Below are positions 33,425 to 45,032 of a stretch of 64,000 nt of DNA, piece by piece. The stretch comes from Aporrectodea caliginosa (lineage: Eukaryota; Annelida; Clitellata; Crassiclitellata; Lumbricidae): assembly GCA_020284085.1 (NCBI GenBank), contig JACEVL010000021.1, positions 356,001 to 420,000 of the forward strand, written 5' to 3'. How positions within the stretch are numbered: the first letter of the stretch is position 1; the number at the start of each line of letters is the position of its first letter. The translations under genes were made by a program, and so were the position numbers. The notes below the pieces were generated by a model that worked only from the letters and a program-made list of their open reading frames with translations, made no database searches and was not told where the DNA came from.

Positions 33425-36312
33425 CTATTTTTTAATAATACGAAGCTTTCGTAGAAGGAAACTCCGAATGATGCGTTCAAACGGCAGATTAAGTTTTTGA
33501 GCAGCAAATTCCGTCATTGCTTCTGTACATGAAAGATTGGAGTCGATACAACATCTGACTTTCAAATATCTGGCAAGAAAATATCTTCCAAGAAAATAGT
33601 GATATTTAATGGAATAATGATCTTTTAGAGAAAACAAGAGAACACCCCTATAACAGTGCACAATTCGGGCAAAGCAGTGCTCAAACGTTGAATTGGCAGT
33701 TAACTCAACTTTCCCTATATCGTCATTCAGTGGTGATAAATAATGAAGAAGTGTTTGAAATCCAAGCAAGAACTGAACATCTCTGTCAAAAAATGAGTCA
33801 AGCGGTGGCAACAACAAAACATTCACCACTGAAAAGTTATTCAAGTCGCTCTGAAGGTCAGGCTCGTGAAGAATTCGCTCACACAAATGCTGCACTTCAT
33901 CGTATTTGCGACACTTGTAAAGATACAAAGCACGATAGCAGTCAATTATCGTGTCGCACTGGATGCCAAAGTATTTGTGGATCATACTGTAGAATGATGT
34001 CATATTTTCCAATGCATATTCCATTAGAACATAAATTATTGTTTCGTTATCTATCAAAGGATTAATATCTGTATCTTCGGTCTCTGTTAATGAATCTGTT
34101 CTGCGATACACAATCTGTCTGGCAGCATTGAAATGAGAACCTGACTTCATCGAAACAATACATTTTGACTTTACTAAGACATTCAGGCATTCGTCCATAG
34201 GAAATGTTGAATGCGGTAATTCATTGTGCAAATCTAAACGTTTGGATACTCTTTTGACAGATAATGCAGTTAAATAATAGGCAAAGACCTCTGGTGAAAT
34301 ACGCAGATCAAGATAAAGTCGCTTGTCGATGTAATGAAGATTATTGGTGGTAATTTTCTTGTGAAGCACACACAATCCAACGATTCTCGCGACATCGTCA
34401 ATAAACAACAAACAATTTGCATTCAGTGTTTCCTTTTCCTTTTCAGAAGTCTGATATTCTAGAACTGCAAGGCACAAGCGCATTGCTGGTTGGTAATCTG
34501 ATGTGGCAAAATGAAGAGCAGCCACATAGGCCAAAGCTGCTGGAGCAATTCCGTAAGATTTAGAACCTTCGTATTCTAAAGCACTTCTAAAATGCTGTTT
34601 TGAAATGGGAGCCAACAGTTGAAATTCTGGACGACTGTTTGATCCTGTTATATTTTGCATGAGGTCCTGCGCACGGAGGAATTGAAAGCGACTACTTTGG
34701 ATTGAGTACGTTTCCGGAAAGTTATGATACTTAGACCAAATAATTTTAGGTTGCGTTGAGATCTCTTGGACAACACAGAGACTGCTATTCCATGAAATCT
34801 CTCCGCATTCTAAACCATGTGCAGTGTGCAAAATATTCAGTAGAATGTCATAGTACGTGAAACATAAGACCATCTGTGTTTTTGGAAAAGATAGCGGTTC
34901 CGTGCTTACTTTCAAGTCAACACATATAAAATTATACCACGTTTTAAAGATCTTCCGGTGTGGTGATCTTGACCCGTATTTTATTTCAAAACGCATTCTG
35001 CGATGTGACCACATGAACGTGGAATAAAATAAAAAATCTAATGATTCTGATTCACTAACTTTCAAAAATTCAAGGAGAGGTAGCAAGTAATCCCTAATAT
35101 GTGGCAATGCTTCCGTTGTGCTACAAATAATCTTGAAACGACTCCGAATGAATGGCTGGATGTAATTTTCCAAAAACCAATCACAGAGGATGCCAGAATT
35201 TCGGAATTCATTTAGTCGTCTTTCAGTCATGTCAAGTATTGAGGAGCTCGATGGCTCGTGAAATAAGTTTAATTCAGGTATAAAATAGTTCGGGTATTGC
35301 TTCTTCCTTTGGCATTCTGCAAGCTTTTGGAATAACTCACAGCAGATCGTAATAACAGAAGATGAATTCCACCATTCAGGTGACATCTCTTCACAAGTCC
35401 ATAACATCAGCGTCTTTAAATGATACGTACAGAGAACCTCGTCTTCCTTTGGACAATCCTTTTGTATTAATTCTCTCTTTCCAAAGAATCTCAGCAAATG
35501 GTAGACAATCTGTTGAACTTGAGTCCAACTCTGAATTAATATTACTTCTGCGACTGAAAATGACAATCTCCACTGGTTCTTATCGTCTCTGCAAGAACGA
35601 TGCTGAACATAAACAACAAAACAACCATTTTGTACAACTTCAGCGATTGTATCAATGGTTGGCCATCCATTATTCCTAGGTCGATTGAGCCAACCTTGAG
35701 CTTCTTTAGGCCACTGGGGGGACCACAGGCTTTTGACAATATCGCATCCTAAATTACCATGAAAGTCATCTGGTAGGCATTTAATTGCTGGACCACAAAC
35801 GATTTCCTGGCTACGCGTTTCGGGTGTACCTAGGGAATTCGCAATTGAAGAAGAATCCAAAACTACCCACGCGTAGTGTTTTATTAAAGCTGTATGCTTA
35901 AATTCGTACTTTTATATTTCCAATTGTAGTTCATTTTCCCCCAAGACAGTAATCGAACAAAACCTGGATACCTGTCGTCTGTTTCAATCTTCCAGCAGTT
36001 TATCGAATCGGATAGACCACTTATATCACTTGGCAACACTGGAAATTCGCCACTGAAGACAAGCTGATCAGTTCTGACGTTGAAGAAATCTATGTCGTCA
36101 ATGCATGAATTGAGTGGACGGATATAGAACTCGGCAGAGCTGCCACACAAAATCGAATACGCGTTTGAATTTCTTGTTGCAGGGCTCTGAGACTCGATGA
36201 AGTTATGCACGTGATCCGAGACAATAAAAGACGACTTTGGAAGTACTTGACACGTGTTAACAATGAACACAGATGCCAACTCTTCGTTTGATTTATTCGC
36301 ATTTTCTGTCAT
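33425..36312 (-). pseudogene. Mab-21/cGAS-like nucleotidyltransferase, copy 2 (one frameshift)
   Basis: Minus strand, from ATG at 36312 (MTENANKSNE; an in-frame upstream ATG at 36336 has no counterpart in copy 1) to TAG at 33425-33427, about 960 residues and no introns. The N-terminal frame (to 35884) has CGSSAEFYIRP and the acidic pair in DDIDFF. After a one-base deletion in the A run near 35910 (copy 1 reads WKHKKYEF here) the other frame continues with CDIVKSLW (candidate third acidic ligand), WRLSFSVAE, TYHLKTLMLWTCEE and TPR-like helices (ALAYVAALHFATSDYQ, CYRALYLYKCRKYDE) to RSFLLRKLRIIKK. It shares most residues with copy 1. The rest of the frame is fully open, so the break is recent or a sequencing error. 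Expected role: cyclic-dinucleotide-producing innate sensor, by family analogy only. Confidence 0.87.
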
Positions 36313-36319
36313 CCTAAAC

Positions 36320-36580
36320 GAAAAAAACATCTCCATCCTAAAAATCCATCGTCTTCATTATCACTATCAGCAGCAAGAAGAGAAACTGAATTCCAATTGT
36401 CAGCCATATCAATTGCCAATATGTAATCACATTAGGCCTATCACTCACAGTTAGACCAATTGTAGTGGTTACAAGACAGTCTAGTTTCGACTGACCATCT
36501 CTCTGAAGGCGATCTGAATCGTCTTACACTAACCCTACCAATCACATTCATTACTATTGATAAGTAACCTTTAATGCAAT
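36320..36580 (-). pseudogene. Internally deleted LINE copy upstream of cGLR copy 2
   Basis: The segment next to the cGLR start resembles the LINE 3' end at 16920 and 39475 (CAG/ATC-type repeats, CACTCACAGTTAGACCAATT). From about 36480 it jumps to sequence matching 40385-40490 and 30275-30360 (CTGACCATCTCTCTGAAGGC, CATTCATTACTATTGATAAG). The middle of the LINE is therefore deleted. Confidence 0.55.
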
Positions 36581-37109
36581 ATGAAACCCAGAGCCGGATT
36601 AACGAATGTGGTGGCCCTGTTCGGTAAAACTGTGGGGCCCAACCTCACAGAATCACAACAAAAAGACACATAAAACGTGTTATATTCAAAGAATCAACAT
36701 TCTTCTATTATTAATTCGTGCTCTCTATCTTTTTGTACAATATCAGTAGGGTTTATAATTATCCAGTCTAGTGTTTAACTTAAACTTAACGTATATATCT
36801 ATTACGGTTTAACAATATTAGAGTGACCGTGGTAAAAGAATATTAGAATTGCAGGCTTACCACAATACAGAAAATAAAAATAGGCCTAATAGGCTTAGGC
36901 TAACAGCCTAACAATATAGTCTTAAATGGTTGGTCACAGTGTTTGCAGTTTACATTTTGTAGCAAAACTAACAGTTAGAGAGTTAAGAGCAACAACAAAT
37001 TATGAATTGACAATGGAATTAATCAAATTGTATGAAATTTACACACATATACATGTAGGCCCCTACTTTGCGAGCCTTTAGGCTAGCAAATTCATCAGTT
37101 AGGCTATGT

Positions 37110-37715
37110 CGTCAAAATGTAGCTCACGTTCAGGAGAACCGACAGCTTCGCTCTACTCTTGACTCGGTATAACTGAAAACAAAAATATACTGCCTTACTC
37201 TGACGCGACTTGACTACTGCAACTCGGTACTCTACATGTATGGTCTCCTGAATGCACACTGCTTCCTCTAACCAAAATAACACATCAAGCTGCAAGACTG
37301 TGTCATGGTCTCTCTTACCGAGACCATATCACACCTGCTCTTCGTTCTCTATACTGGCTTCCTGTCTATGAACTGTCCGCTTCAAGCTGGCACTCCTCAT
37401 GTACAGAACACGCGCAGAACATCTGCCTTCCAACTTATCTTCCATGGCCACACCTTGAAATTCCGTTAAAGACCGCTCCTCTCTTAGATCAGCATCTGCT
37501 GCAAAGTAGGCCTACGTTGTTCCTGATACACGTCTTGTCTTGTCACAGTTGCCGGTCCCTCCACATCTGGGGCTCTCTACATCCTCATGTTCACTCTAAG
37601 CTGAAAACTTGCCTCTTCCAGTCTCGCTGCGGCTCTTAATGGCTGCCCGGCTTCGATGTGCACTTCGGAATTTTTAAGTATTGTACTGTATTGTATTTCG
37701 CTTTTGATGCTCAAC
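37110..37715 (+). pseudogene. CR1/L2-type LINE fragment inside hAT
   Basis: Plus-strand reading gives YCLTLTRLDYCNSVLYMYGL, a hallmark (SRLDYCNSLL) of CR1/L2 reverse transcriptase C-terminal regions, then frame-shifted pieces resembling LRSLYWLPVYE and a Leu-rich C-terminus. It ends near a (TGTAT)n tract at about 37678-37697. Several stops are present. Confidence 0.6.
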
Positions 37716-37739
37716 GAGTCTGTCTTCTGACGCTGACGC

Positions 37740-37935
37740 TCTCAATCTGTTTTTAATCAATTTGAATTTGGTTAACGAACGTTCTCTGCTGCAGTTTGTC
37801 ACCTTCAGAACAAGATATATTGACAGTGCTATCTCAACATTTGGAAAGGTGTCCTTGAGTCTCTCTTGTAATTAGCCGGTAGATGATGTTTCATTTGTCT
37901 ATTCTTGAGCAAATGACTTTGCTAGGTCAGCAAAC
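37740..37935 (-). pseudogene. hAT transposase C-terminal relic
   Basis: Minus-strand reading gives KDTFPNVEIALSIYLVLKVT, then NCSRERSLTKFKLIKNRL. This is the conserved block of the hAT dimerisation domain (FPN--IAL-I-L-LPVT-AS-ERSFSKLKLIK). It agrees with the element's hAT-like ends. Confidence 0.75.
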
Positions 37936-38199
37936 TGAATCATTTTGTTTTCGGCTGATTTTGAGATGAAACTGCCTGATATTGGAAATTTTAATAGTGC
38001 AAAAGTCGTTTTTGTGTGTATGAAAATGAGCAGTTTCGATTAATTTATTCTGAGCGTTTTGCTCATTTTTACCATTAAACTTAACAAATAACATTAGGCC
38101 TAATTATAAAATATTGAGAGAGAAATTCTCTTGCATGTGTGGGGCCCTCAAGTGTGGGGCCAACATGTTGAACATGCCTTAATCCGCCTCTGATAAAAT

Positions 38200-39296
38200 G
38201 ACGTCTACAATACAGATATCATATGTTTGTTAGGGCACTAAATATATACCATTTAAATGCTGCTAGATTTTTGAAAATGTGGATTCCCTGACAATCTGTC
38301 GACTGCGCGCGTCACGGAGTTGACCGTCACGGAGTTGACAATTCGTTTAGTTTTCGGCAAAAACCGGCACACGCGAAACAAAATAATTTCAAATGATGTT
38401 TGCAACAAAGATAGGACTCTATCACAGCCACAAAGGACACATTACATTGAAAGTTTTATTTATATATTCTTGAATATTTGCGTCACGGAGTTGACATCAA
38501 TTAAACATACGCGGTGCAACAATAATGTAAACTTTTCGTTGTTTAAAAAATTAAACGCAAGATAAACTTCTCATGTTTACCAGCAGCATTGGCAACGACA
38601 AATGACAAATATCAGCTGCTAAACAGAGTAAAAAAACACTAGCCGTAACAAGTTGGACACGAGCTTTGTAGCCGTCATGGAGTTGACATTTGGATGTAGG
38701 ACACTGGAATTTGCTCCATTAAAATTGAATTGTTCACTCAAACAAACTCAAACTCAATATATTAAGCATGGTTTATGTTGTAAACAATATGTTACTGAAA
38801 ATGAATAGTAAATTATCGGTTCGGCTATATGCACAATTGGAAATAAACAGGTTTTCCCGACTTCGGTACACATCTGGGACAACACAGTTTCTGTTGAAAT
38901 GCTTCGACTGTGAGGTAATAAAACCACCTGAATAATTTATGATCGTGCCAATTTTAAAATTCTTTTAGTTTTATATGGGTTGTCTGAAACAAACCTACGT
39001 TGCGGATTGTCATATGTTGTCACAAAAAATATTTTAAATACGGCGGACAGCAAAATGGACACTTATTGTAGAAACACTCATATATATATATATATATATA
39101 TATTAACATCGGATATATATTAACACCAGTTGGAACCGATTTTAATAGCATACTCTCCAAAAGAATGGTTGAAATATTAATAATAATAAAACGGCCAAAT
39201 CAAAATCTAATATCAAATACACGATCTATTTTTAAACAAGTTTTGTGAAATATTATGCATCATTTGCCGATGAAAATGGCTATGCGATTAAAGATC
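38200..39296. other. Interval with repeated GTCACGGAGTTGAC word
   Basis: No gene recognised. GTCACGGAGTTGAC occurs in direct tandem at about 38312-38339, again near 38482, and as GTCATGGAGTTGAC near 38675. A short TA run lies near 39080. Confidence 0.5.
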
Positions 39297-39464
39297 TTAG
39301 CATTTTACGCTAGAAATGAAGACTACAGTTAGGACCATTTGGGGGACACCTAAATAGCATCCTAAAAACTGAAAATTTTCCACAAACATTGTCATCTACA
39401 AAAGAAACTTTTTGGCTGGTGAGACCCAAGATTTTCGACAAAAACTTTTTCTGGGACACCCTAA
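39297..39464. mobile_element. Solo end of the foldback element
   Basis: About 168 bp matching the outer right arm of the 22584-24616 palindrome, from CATTTTACGC through CAAACATTGTCATCTACAAA to TTTTTCTGGGACACCCTAA. The other arm is missing, so this is a deleted copy or an independent element sharing the ends. Confidence 0.75.
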
Positions 39465-39474
39465 CCTACATCTT

Positions 39475-39497
39475 TGAAACTCATCAACATTATTATT

Positions 39498-39528
<31 letters not shown>

Positions 39529-40799
39529 GGAGGGACATGATTCCATTTATAACCCACATCAGCTGCCATGGCAGAATCACCTTTCTTACTCGCAGTTCGA
39601 CCAATTGTTATTGTAATTATAAATGGCACTTAAGAAAGAGCGATTCAGAAATATTAGTGGCGCTCCTACTCGAACCAATGTCATCGCTGGTAAACAGCAA
39701 AATCTTCAGTACCTTGCGGAACGGAGGAGCAGGTAGACTAAAGAGCTTTAGCCACACGTTCTGAAGGAAACGATTCCAACTGGACGGGGCAGCAAAATCA
39801 AAACTCCTGGAGTGGACGGTGCGCATACGGAGAACCACTTGGAGGTCTCGAACATGCAGAGAAAGAGAGAGAGAGAGATCAAAGTAGAATATGGCGTCAA
39901 AGGAGTTGCGCCTGGAGGTAACAGACTGGATGCGTTGATGGACAGGCAGCCAATGATGGGAGTCCCTAATGAAAGTGGATATATGGACAAACCTCGGGAT
40001 GCCACCCATAGGCTTATAGACGGGCAGCGGCGTTAAGGATAGACTGAAACTTGAAGACATTAGTAGTGGAAAGGCCAATGTAAGCGGCATTGCAAAAGTC
40101 GACCCTAGTACAGATCAGGGAATGGACCAGGGAAGCGACTGGCGGATGATGCGGAGTTGACGCAAGTGGTAACGGAATGAACAAGATACGTTGTTTATAT
40201 GGTCAGTCAAAGAGAGTACTTAGTCCAAGACGAATTAGAGGAAATGAACTGAGTCTTGTTCAAATTGAGGAGAAGCGGATTCGAGGACGTCCAGTTCCAT
40301 GGTGGCCTCCAGAATCCGCTCGAGGTCGCCGATCCATGAGTGAAGGCTTGGATGTGGTCGGCATAATGTTAATGGAGTAGCCTACTTTCAGCTAACCATC
40401 TATTTGATGGCGAACTGAATCTTCTGACTCGTACCCTATGAATCACATTCATCACTGTTGATTAGTAGCCTTTGATAAATTATTCAATTACAAACTGAGA
40501 TAATTTTATGGATCAGTCTCTGAGAAACAACCTCTGCTGGTCAACACCTTTTACTAAAAAAAGTTAAGTGTCGTACAAGGTAATGCAAAATAGGAGATTA
40601 TAAGTAGGATCTACATGTAGACATTGTAGAATGTAGAGCTTTCTACACGTTGTCGTCCAAGAAGTTGTCAGATTGTATCAGAGTCTAGAATTTTGCCTCA
40701 TGATTTAACCATCGCGCCGCAACCTATATTCGGACGACGTATTCCGCAACCTAGGCCTTCTACAAAGTATCTTAGGAAGTGAAAGTGAAAGAGAAGTCA
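39475..40799 (-). pseudogene. L2/CR1-type LINE, longest copy of the family
   Basis: The minus strand contains ISTFIRDSHHWLPVHQRI, VRDLQVVLRMRTVHSRSFDF, AAPSSWNRFLQNVWLKLFSL and a C-terminus FLKCHL, followed by a UTR with (CTG)n, (GAT)n and (AAT)n at about 39485-39530. Further 5' (40100-40330) is decayed reverse-transcriptase sequence. The HWLPV--RI and AAP-SWN blocks are typical of CR1/L2 protein C-termini. Two other copies of this family lie directly upstream of the two cGLR start codons. Multiple frame breaks. Confidence 0.7.
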
Positions 40800-40984
40800 A
40801 AGGATCTATTATATTTTCTAATATTGTTGAACAATCGGACGACCTTCATTTCCAAAGCCAGTTGTCTGACAGGAAATTTGTTTTCAACAGTATTTATCAC
40901 CGATCGTATGGCATTATGCAGCTCTAAAGCAATGTAAATAAAAACTAATTCCGCTAAATAAATAGCAACAGAAGATGGTAAAGT

Positions 40985-41545
40985 AAGTAAGTAAGTATTT
41001 TCTTTATTAAACCGGTTGCAGAAGAGCCGCACTCCGGTGTACAAACATCATAGGACAAAACACAAAATCAATACGAGTACAACATTCTTCCTACAAATGT
41101 TTTCCTCATATTATTGTCGATAAGAGTCAATACCCTATCATGAGACCGTGGGCGAAGGGCATAGGTAGTTGATTTCCTTGGTGGGAGCAACTTATGTAAA
41201 ACATGCCCCGGATTGTTTAGAACAGCTGTGAAGAGACCAGTATCAGCCTTGTGACAGAGCTGGTCAAAGGTTGGGTTGTCAATGGGGAGGTACCCCCGCC
41301 GGATCATCCTACTTATGATGGATTGGAGCCTGTTTTTATCTTGCTGACGAGCAAAACCCCACCATGCTGGGCTAGCATACAGCAGGCGTGCCACAGTCAA
41401 AAAGGTTTACTCCCTTGAGGCCATGAGCTGTTAAAATGTGTAATGCATACAAGGACTGTCTAACCTTGCAACATATCTGACTTATATGTACTTCAAAATT
41501 CAGGGTTTCCGTAAGTGTTACCCCAAGACAGTCAATTTATCTACT
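40985..41545 (-). pseudogene. Jockey/RTE-like LINE 3' end, minus strand
   Basis: The frame at 41068-41400 encodes ARLLYASPAWWGFARQQDKN, a Leu-Arg-rich RRGYLP region and LINE-type C-terminal sequence to the stop. One frame over, 41400-41545 encodes LGVTLTETLNFEVHI and RQSLYALHILTAHGLKGVN, the preceding conserved block (LGV----L-F--H, QSLYAL--L--HGL). A single frameshift at about 41395 separates them. The 3' end is a (TTAC)n tail at about 40980-41000. The 5' part is absent. Confidence 0.75.
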
Positions 41546-41785
41546 CTAGATACCCCTGGTATGAGATACCCCTGGTATGACAGAGGGAGCCATCCACTGC
41601 CCCACCCTACCCCCACTCCGCCTAATCAGCATCTAGTGAGTTGCCAGACAAGGGCATCCTTAGTGGACGGATACGCAGTTTAACGGCAGCTTATGACATC
41701 ATAGGCCATTGCCGCCGACAAAGATTATTTTGGCATATTACAGCTCTTTTTGGCATCCTTAGTACATACGTATATTCTCAGTTAA

Positions 41786-42173
41786 CACTTTGACCGCCGG
41801 ACCATTTATTAGCAGTACGCCACAGCCCTATAGAACCGCACTCACTGTTACAGAGATGTCTCCTCCACCCAATAAAATACTCGAGGGCAAAGTGAATACC
41901 GTCCAGTTTGACTGCCGGGCAACATGAAACACGGCAGCCCTATCATAAATTTGACACGAGGCATCCCTAGCGTAAATTTGACACGCGTCAGCCCTGTAGA
42001 AAAGCATCGACAAGCCAGGGCCAGACTCGGAATATGAGCTATCATTACCAGAGGCAGCCTTGATTGCCAGCACGCCTATATCCGCTGTATATTTGAAGTA
42101 CGAGTTAACTCGTACCTGGCGTCTCGGGAACCCCATTCAAGTACGAGTTAACTCGTACCTGGCGGTCAATGTG
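41786..42173. mobile_element. piggyBac-type MITE with TTAA target duplication
   Basis: The left end CACTTTGACCGCCGG is preceded by TTAA (41782-41785). The right end GGCGGTCAATGTG is followed by TTAA (42174-42177) and is its inverted match. Duplicated TTAA and short termini of this type indicate a non-autonomous piggyBac-superfamily element. The interior has an inverted GTACGAGTTAACTCGTAC palindrome twice near the right end (about 42100-42158) and no coding. Confidence 0.8.
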
Positions 42174-42179
42174 TTAAGC

Positions 42180-43175
42180 TATTTTGAGATGAAATTTCCC
42201 GACGTCATAGTCTTTTAGGCTACAATTATATCAACTGGCATTTTGGCGCAGACATCTACGTCTAAGCAACGTATTATAATTATCTGGTATCAGCCGCCCT
42301 TTTGTCGTTGGACGCCAGCAAGCTGGGAGATAGTTTTAACGCACTATTAATAGCCTACAAAAGAAATTCCCCATGATCCGTTAATCGGATAATATAATAT
42401 TATTTGTTATAATCTGCCATAAAATTATGACCAAAAGTCAAAACAATCAATGACTATTATTATTGCTATACTCCGCTGTATTAAGTACAATAGCTTACCC
42501 CGTGTGAGATTGTGGCTATGAGCTTAGAAACTGGGAGATCTTGATGAACTGCCGAAATATAGGTCTCCGAAATGGTGCCCATGTCCTTTCTCTCTTAAGT
42601 TTACGGAACTAGTTTATATCGAAATTGTTTTGTGGTGAATGCGTGTTAATTCTCCCTAAAGAAAACACTCGGCCTCAGTCGATGCCACGTTTTTTAACCG
42701 TTAGTTTATGTTTATTGTTTAACCAAGAAGTTTCCAAGTAGGGATTCTGTTACATAGGCCCTAATTAGCCATCAAACGTGTTGACGCAAGCAGGATATGA
42801 GAGTATTCGTTAACTTTGCACTATGTCAGCTCAATTTCATAAACAACGAAAATCTTGACAAAGTCCCACAGAAATGGAAATAGATAACAACACATCCTTT
42901 CATGCATTAGAGAATCTTTTATAAAAGTCAACCATCCCTACCTTGAAGATACGAACAGATGGAATTCAGTTCTCTGCGATGCAGGTCCAACTATAAAGGA
43001 AAGGAGGAATTTGGGAATTTTTGGACTATGTTTATAGCAATTAGAGGATATATTATTAGAATACGTTTCAGTGATGTGTTGCTTTGCTTCTCTTTATATT
43101 CTATTCATGTCACTCTTTTATTATTATTGTAATTTTTTTATCATTATATTATTTTATTTTATTGTTGTTATTTTT
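42180..43175. other. Noncoding interval
   Basis: No gene or element end recognised. Confidence 0.4.
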
Positions 43176-43334
<159 letters not shown>

Positions 43335-43623
43335 AGGCGTCAATATTAACTAGATTTAGGCATTAGAAGTGCTGGTTCAGGTAGGAATAGATAGGACTTT
43401 CAGTAAGCTCAAGTTTCAATGAAGCACCGAGACCTTTGCTGAACTGACATAATATATATTATAGATCTACATTGACTTGCTTAATAATATTCATGTTTAC
43501 AAGAACTGACTTGATCTGATTTTTTGACAGTATTAGCATAACCTAGATAACTGATTAAATGGGAGAAAGGATTGACCTGTGATCATGGTTCGATCTCTTA
43601 TCGTGTAAAACAGTAGAGAATAG

Positions 43624-43624
<1 letters not shown>

Positions 43625-43690
<66 letters not shown>
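43625..43690. repeat. (CA)n microsatellite
   Basis: About 33 CA units followed by shorter CA runs to 43765. Confidence 0.97.
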
Positions 43691-43691
<1 letters not shown>

Positions 43692-43769
43692 AGCCTACTA
43701 CTCACACACACAGTACTACTCACACCCACAAACACACACACACACACACAAATACACATACACACATAA

Positions 43770-44503
43770 AATCACCAAAGGTGGAACAAAGCGAAGACAT
43801 GCCGCAACTTTGACAGACACACAAGAAAAGCGTGCCCTACAAGCAGAAAACGAGGAAAAGGATTCCACAAAAAAGAAATCCGAAACAGAAGAACGAGGTT
43901 CGAAAGAAAAATAAATCGACGGGTAAAAGAAAACTAGATAGGAAATAGAAAACTAGCAATGATCCCAAGAAACAGAAAGTAGCAAACAGGAAGAAGAATG
44001 TTCCGAAAAAAGAAAAGCACCCAGTTCAACCACTTCAAACGATATAGATTACTTTTGTCTGGTTTGTTGTGAGCCGTTTGGTGCTGTTAAAAGCAAAAGG
44101 AGGAGTGGATCCAATGCGTAGTTTGTAAGAAGTGGTTGCACTGATGGCACTAAGATTTATATCTGCCATAACAATGATTCCAATGACTCGGAATAACAGT
44201 ATGCTATTGACTTACATTATCTACATTTGTAGTGTTACAACCTACCCCAATGTTGAAAGTGGTGTTACAATTTACCCCATGTCTTGTTACAACCTACCCC
44301 AAGCCGGGGCAAGTTGTAAGGCTCAAAAAAAATATTTAACCTCATTTATTTTCTAAAGTAATAGAGGTAGACATTTGAAACTTTGCCCAATTATAAGGCT
44401 TTTACGAAGGATTTCACTGTTATTGTGTGTCATAATTGGCGAAATGGTTTGTTCATAAATCACTTAAATGTGTAAATTGTTACAACCAGCCCCGGTCTCC
44501 CCT
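43770..44503 (+). mobile_element. pogo/Tigger-like transposon 3' part
   Basis: The plus strand near 43790-43900 encodes AATLTDTQEKRALQAENEEK, and near 44050-44200 DYFCLVCCEPFGAVKSK, then KEEWIQC-like and HNNDSNDSE sequence in shifted frames. A basic tail with TLTDTPEK and a PHD-like C-x2-C finger is typical of pogo-superfamily transposase C-termini. The right terminus read inward is TAGGGGAGACCGGGGCTGGT TGTAAC, a known style of pogo/Tigger end next to TA. Copies of TTACAACCTACCCCA at 44236, 44290 and nearby are subterminal repeats. The 5' part, including the DDE domain, is missing or unrecognisable. Confidence 0.6.
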
Positions 44504-45032
44504 ATGTATTTGTCCATCATTAGTACTGAATAATAAGACCTCAAACGCTGGCAATTAACTGACAGCGAACAGGTCCAGAATTCTTGTTAGTTCAGGAGAA
44601 ATTAGTTTGCGAAGAAATATAAGTAAACACGAAAGAAAAACTACGAGGTGAAGAAACCACTGCAAGGGTTCTTGGACATGAGTGAAATTGCATAGCCTAA
44701 TAAAATAATCAACCTACGAATAATTATTGCTCTATTTTTCTAAAAATGCGTAAAAATCCATGAGAGATTCGGTCGATTACAATATCATGCATTAAAAATT
44801 CACAGTAGGCTAACTGTTAGATATAGGCCTATATACAGGAATTTTCCATTTACGAGAATCTAGAGTAACCTACCATAAAAGACATTACAAAAGGTTGCTT
44901 TACATACGATCTACTGTTATAGTATTTTGTATATTATAAACCAGATTCATTCGGGCACAAAAAATAAAATACGACACAAATGACTATTAAGAAATCATCT
45001 AAGAAGTTTCTTTAGAATTTGCTGTTAATGTC
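44504..45032 (-). other. 3' flank of the Ig receptor gene
   Basis: Contains a stretch (about 44590-44830, GTGAAATTGCATAGCCTAAT) similar to 50390-50610 (GGAAATTGCATAGCCCGATA), indicating a duplicated segment in the receptor locus. No gene seen. Confidence 0.4.

Larger units (their letters stand above)
36589..38192 (-). mobile_element. hAT transposon relic interrupted by a LINE
   Basis: The left end CAGAGCCGGATTAACGAATG and the reverse complement of the right end CAGAGGCGGATTAAGGCATG form an inverted pair with few mismatches; both are followed inward by GGGGCC-rich subterminal sequence. Flanking octamers ATGAAACC and ATAAAATG are only partly alike, so the target duplication is decayed or absent. 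A hAT transposase remnant lies on the minus strand near the right end. A LINE fragment with an ATTGTA-type tail lies inside. Confidence 0.7.

Noticed and set aside
33688..34065. Plus-strand 125-residue protein
   Set aside because: It is the antisense shadow of the cGLR copy 2 reading frame.
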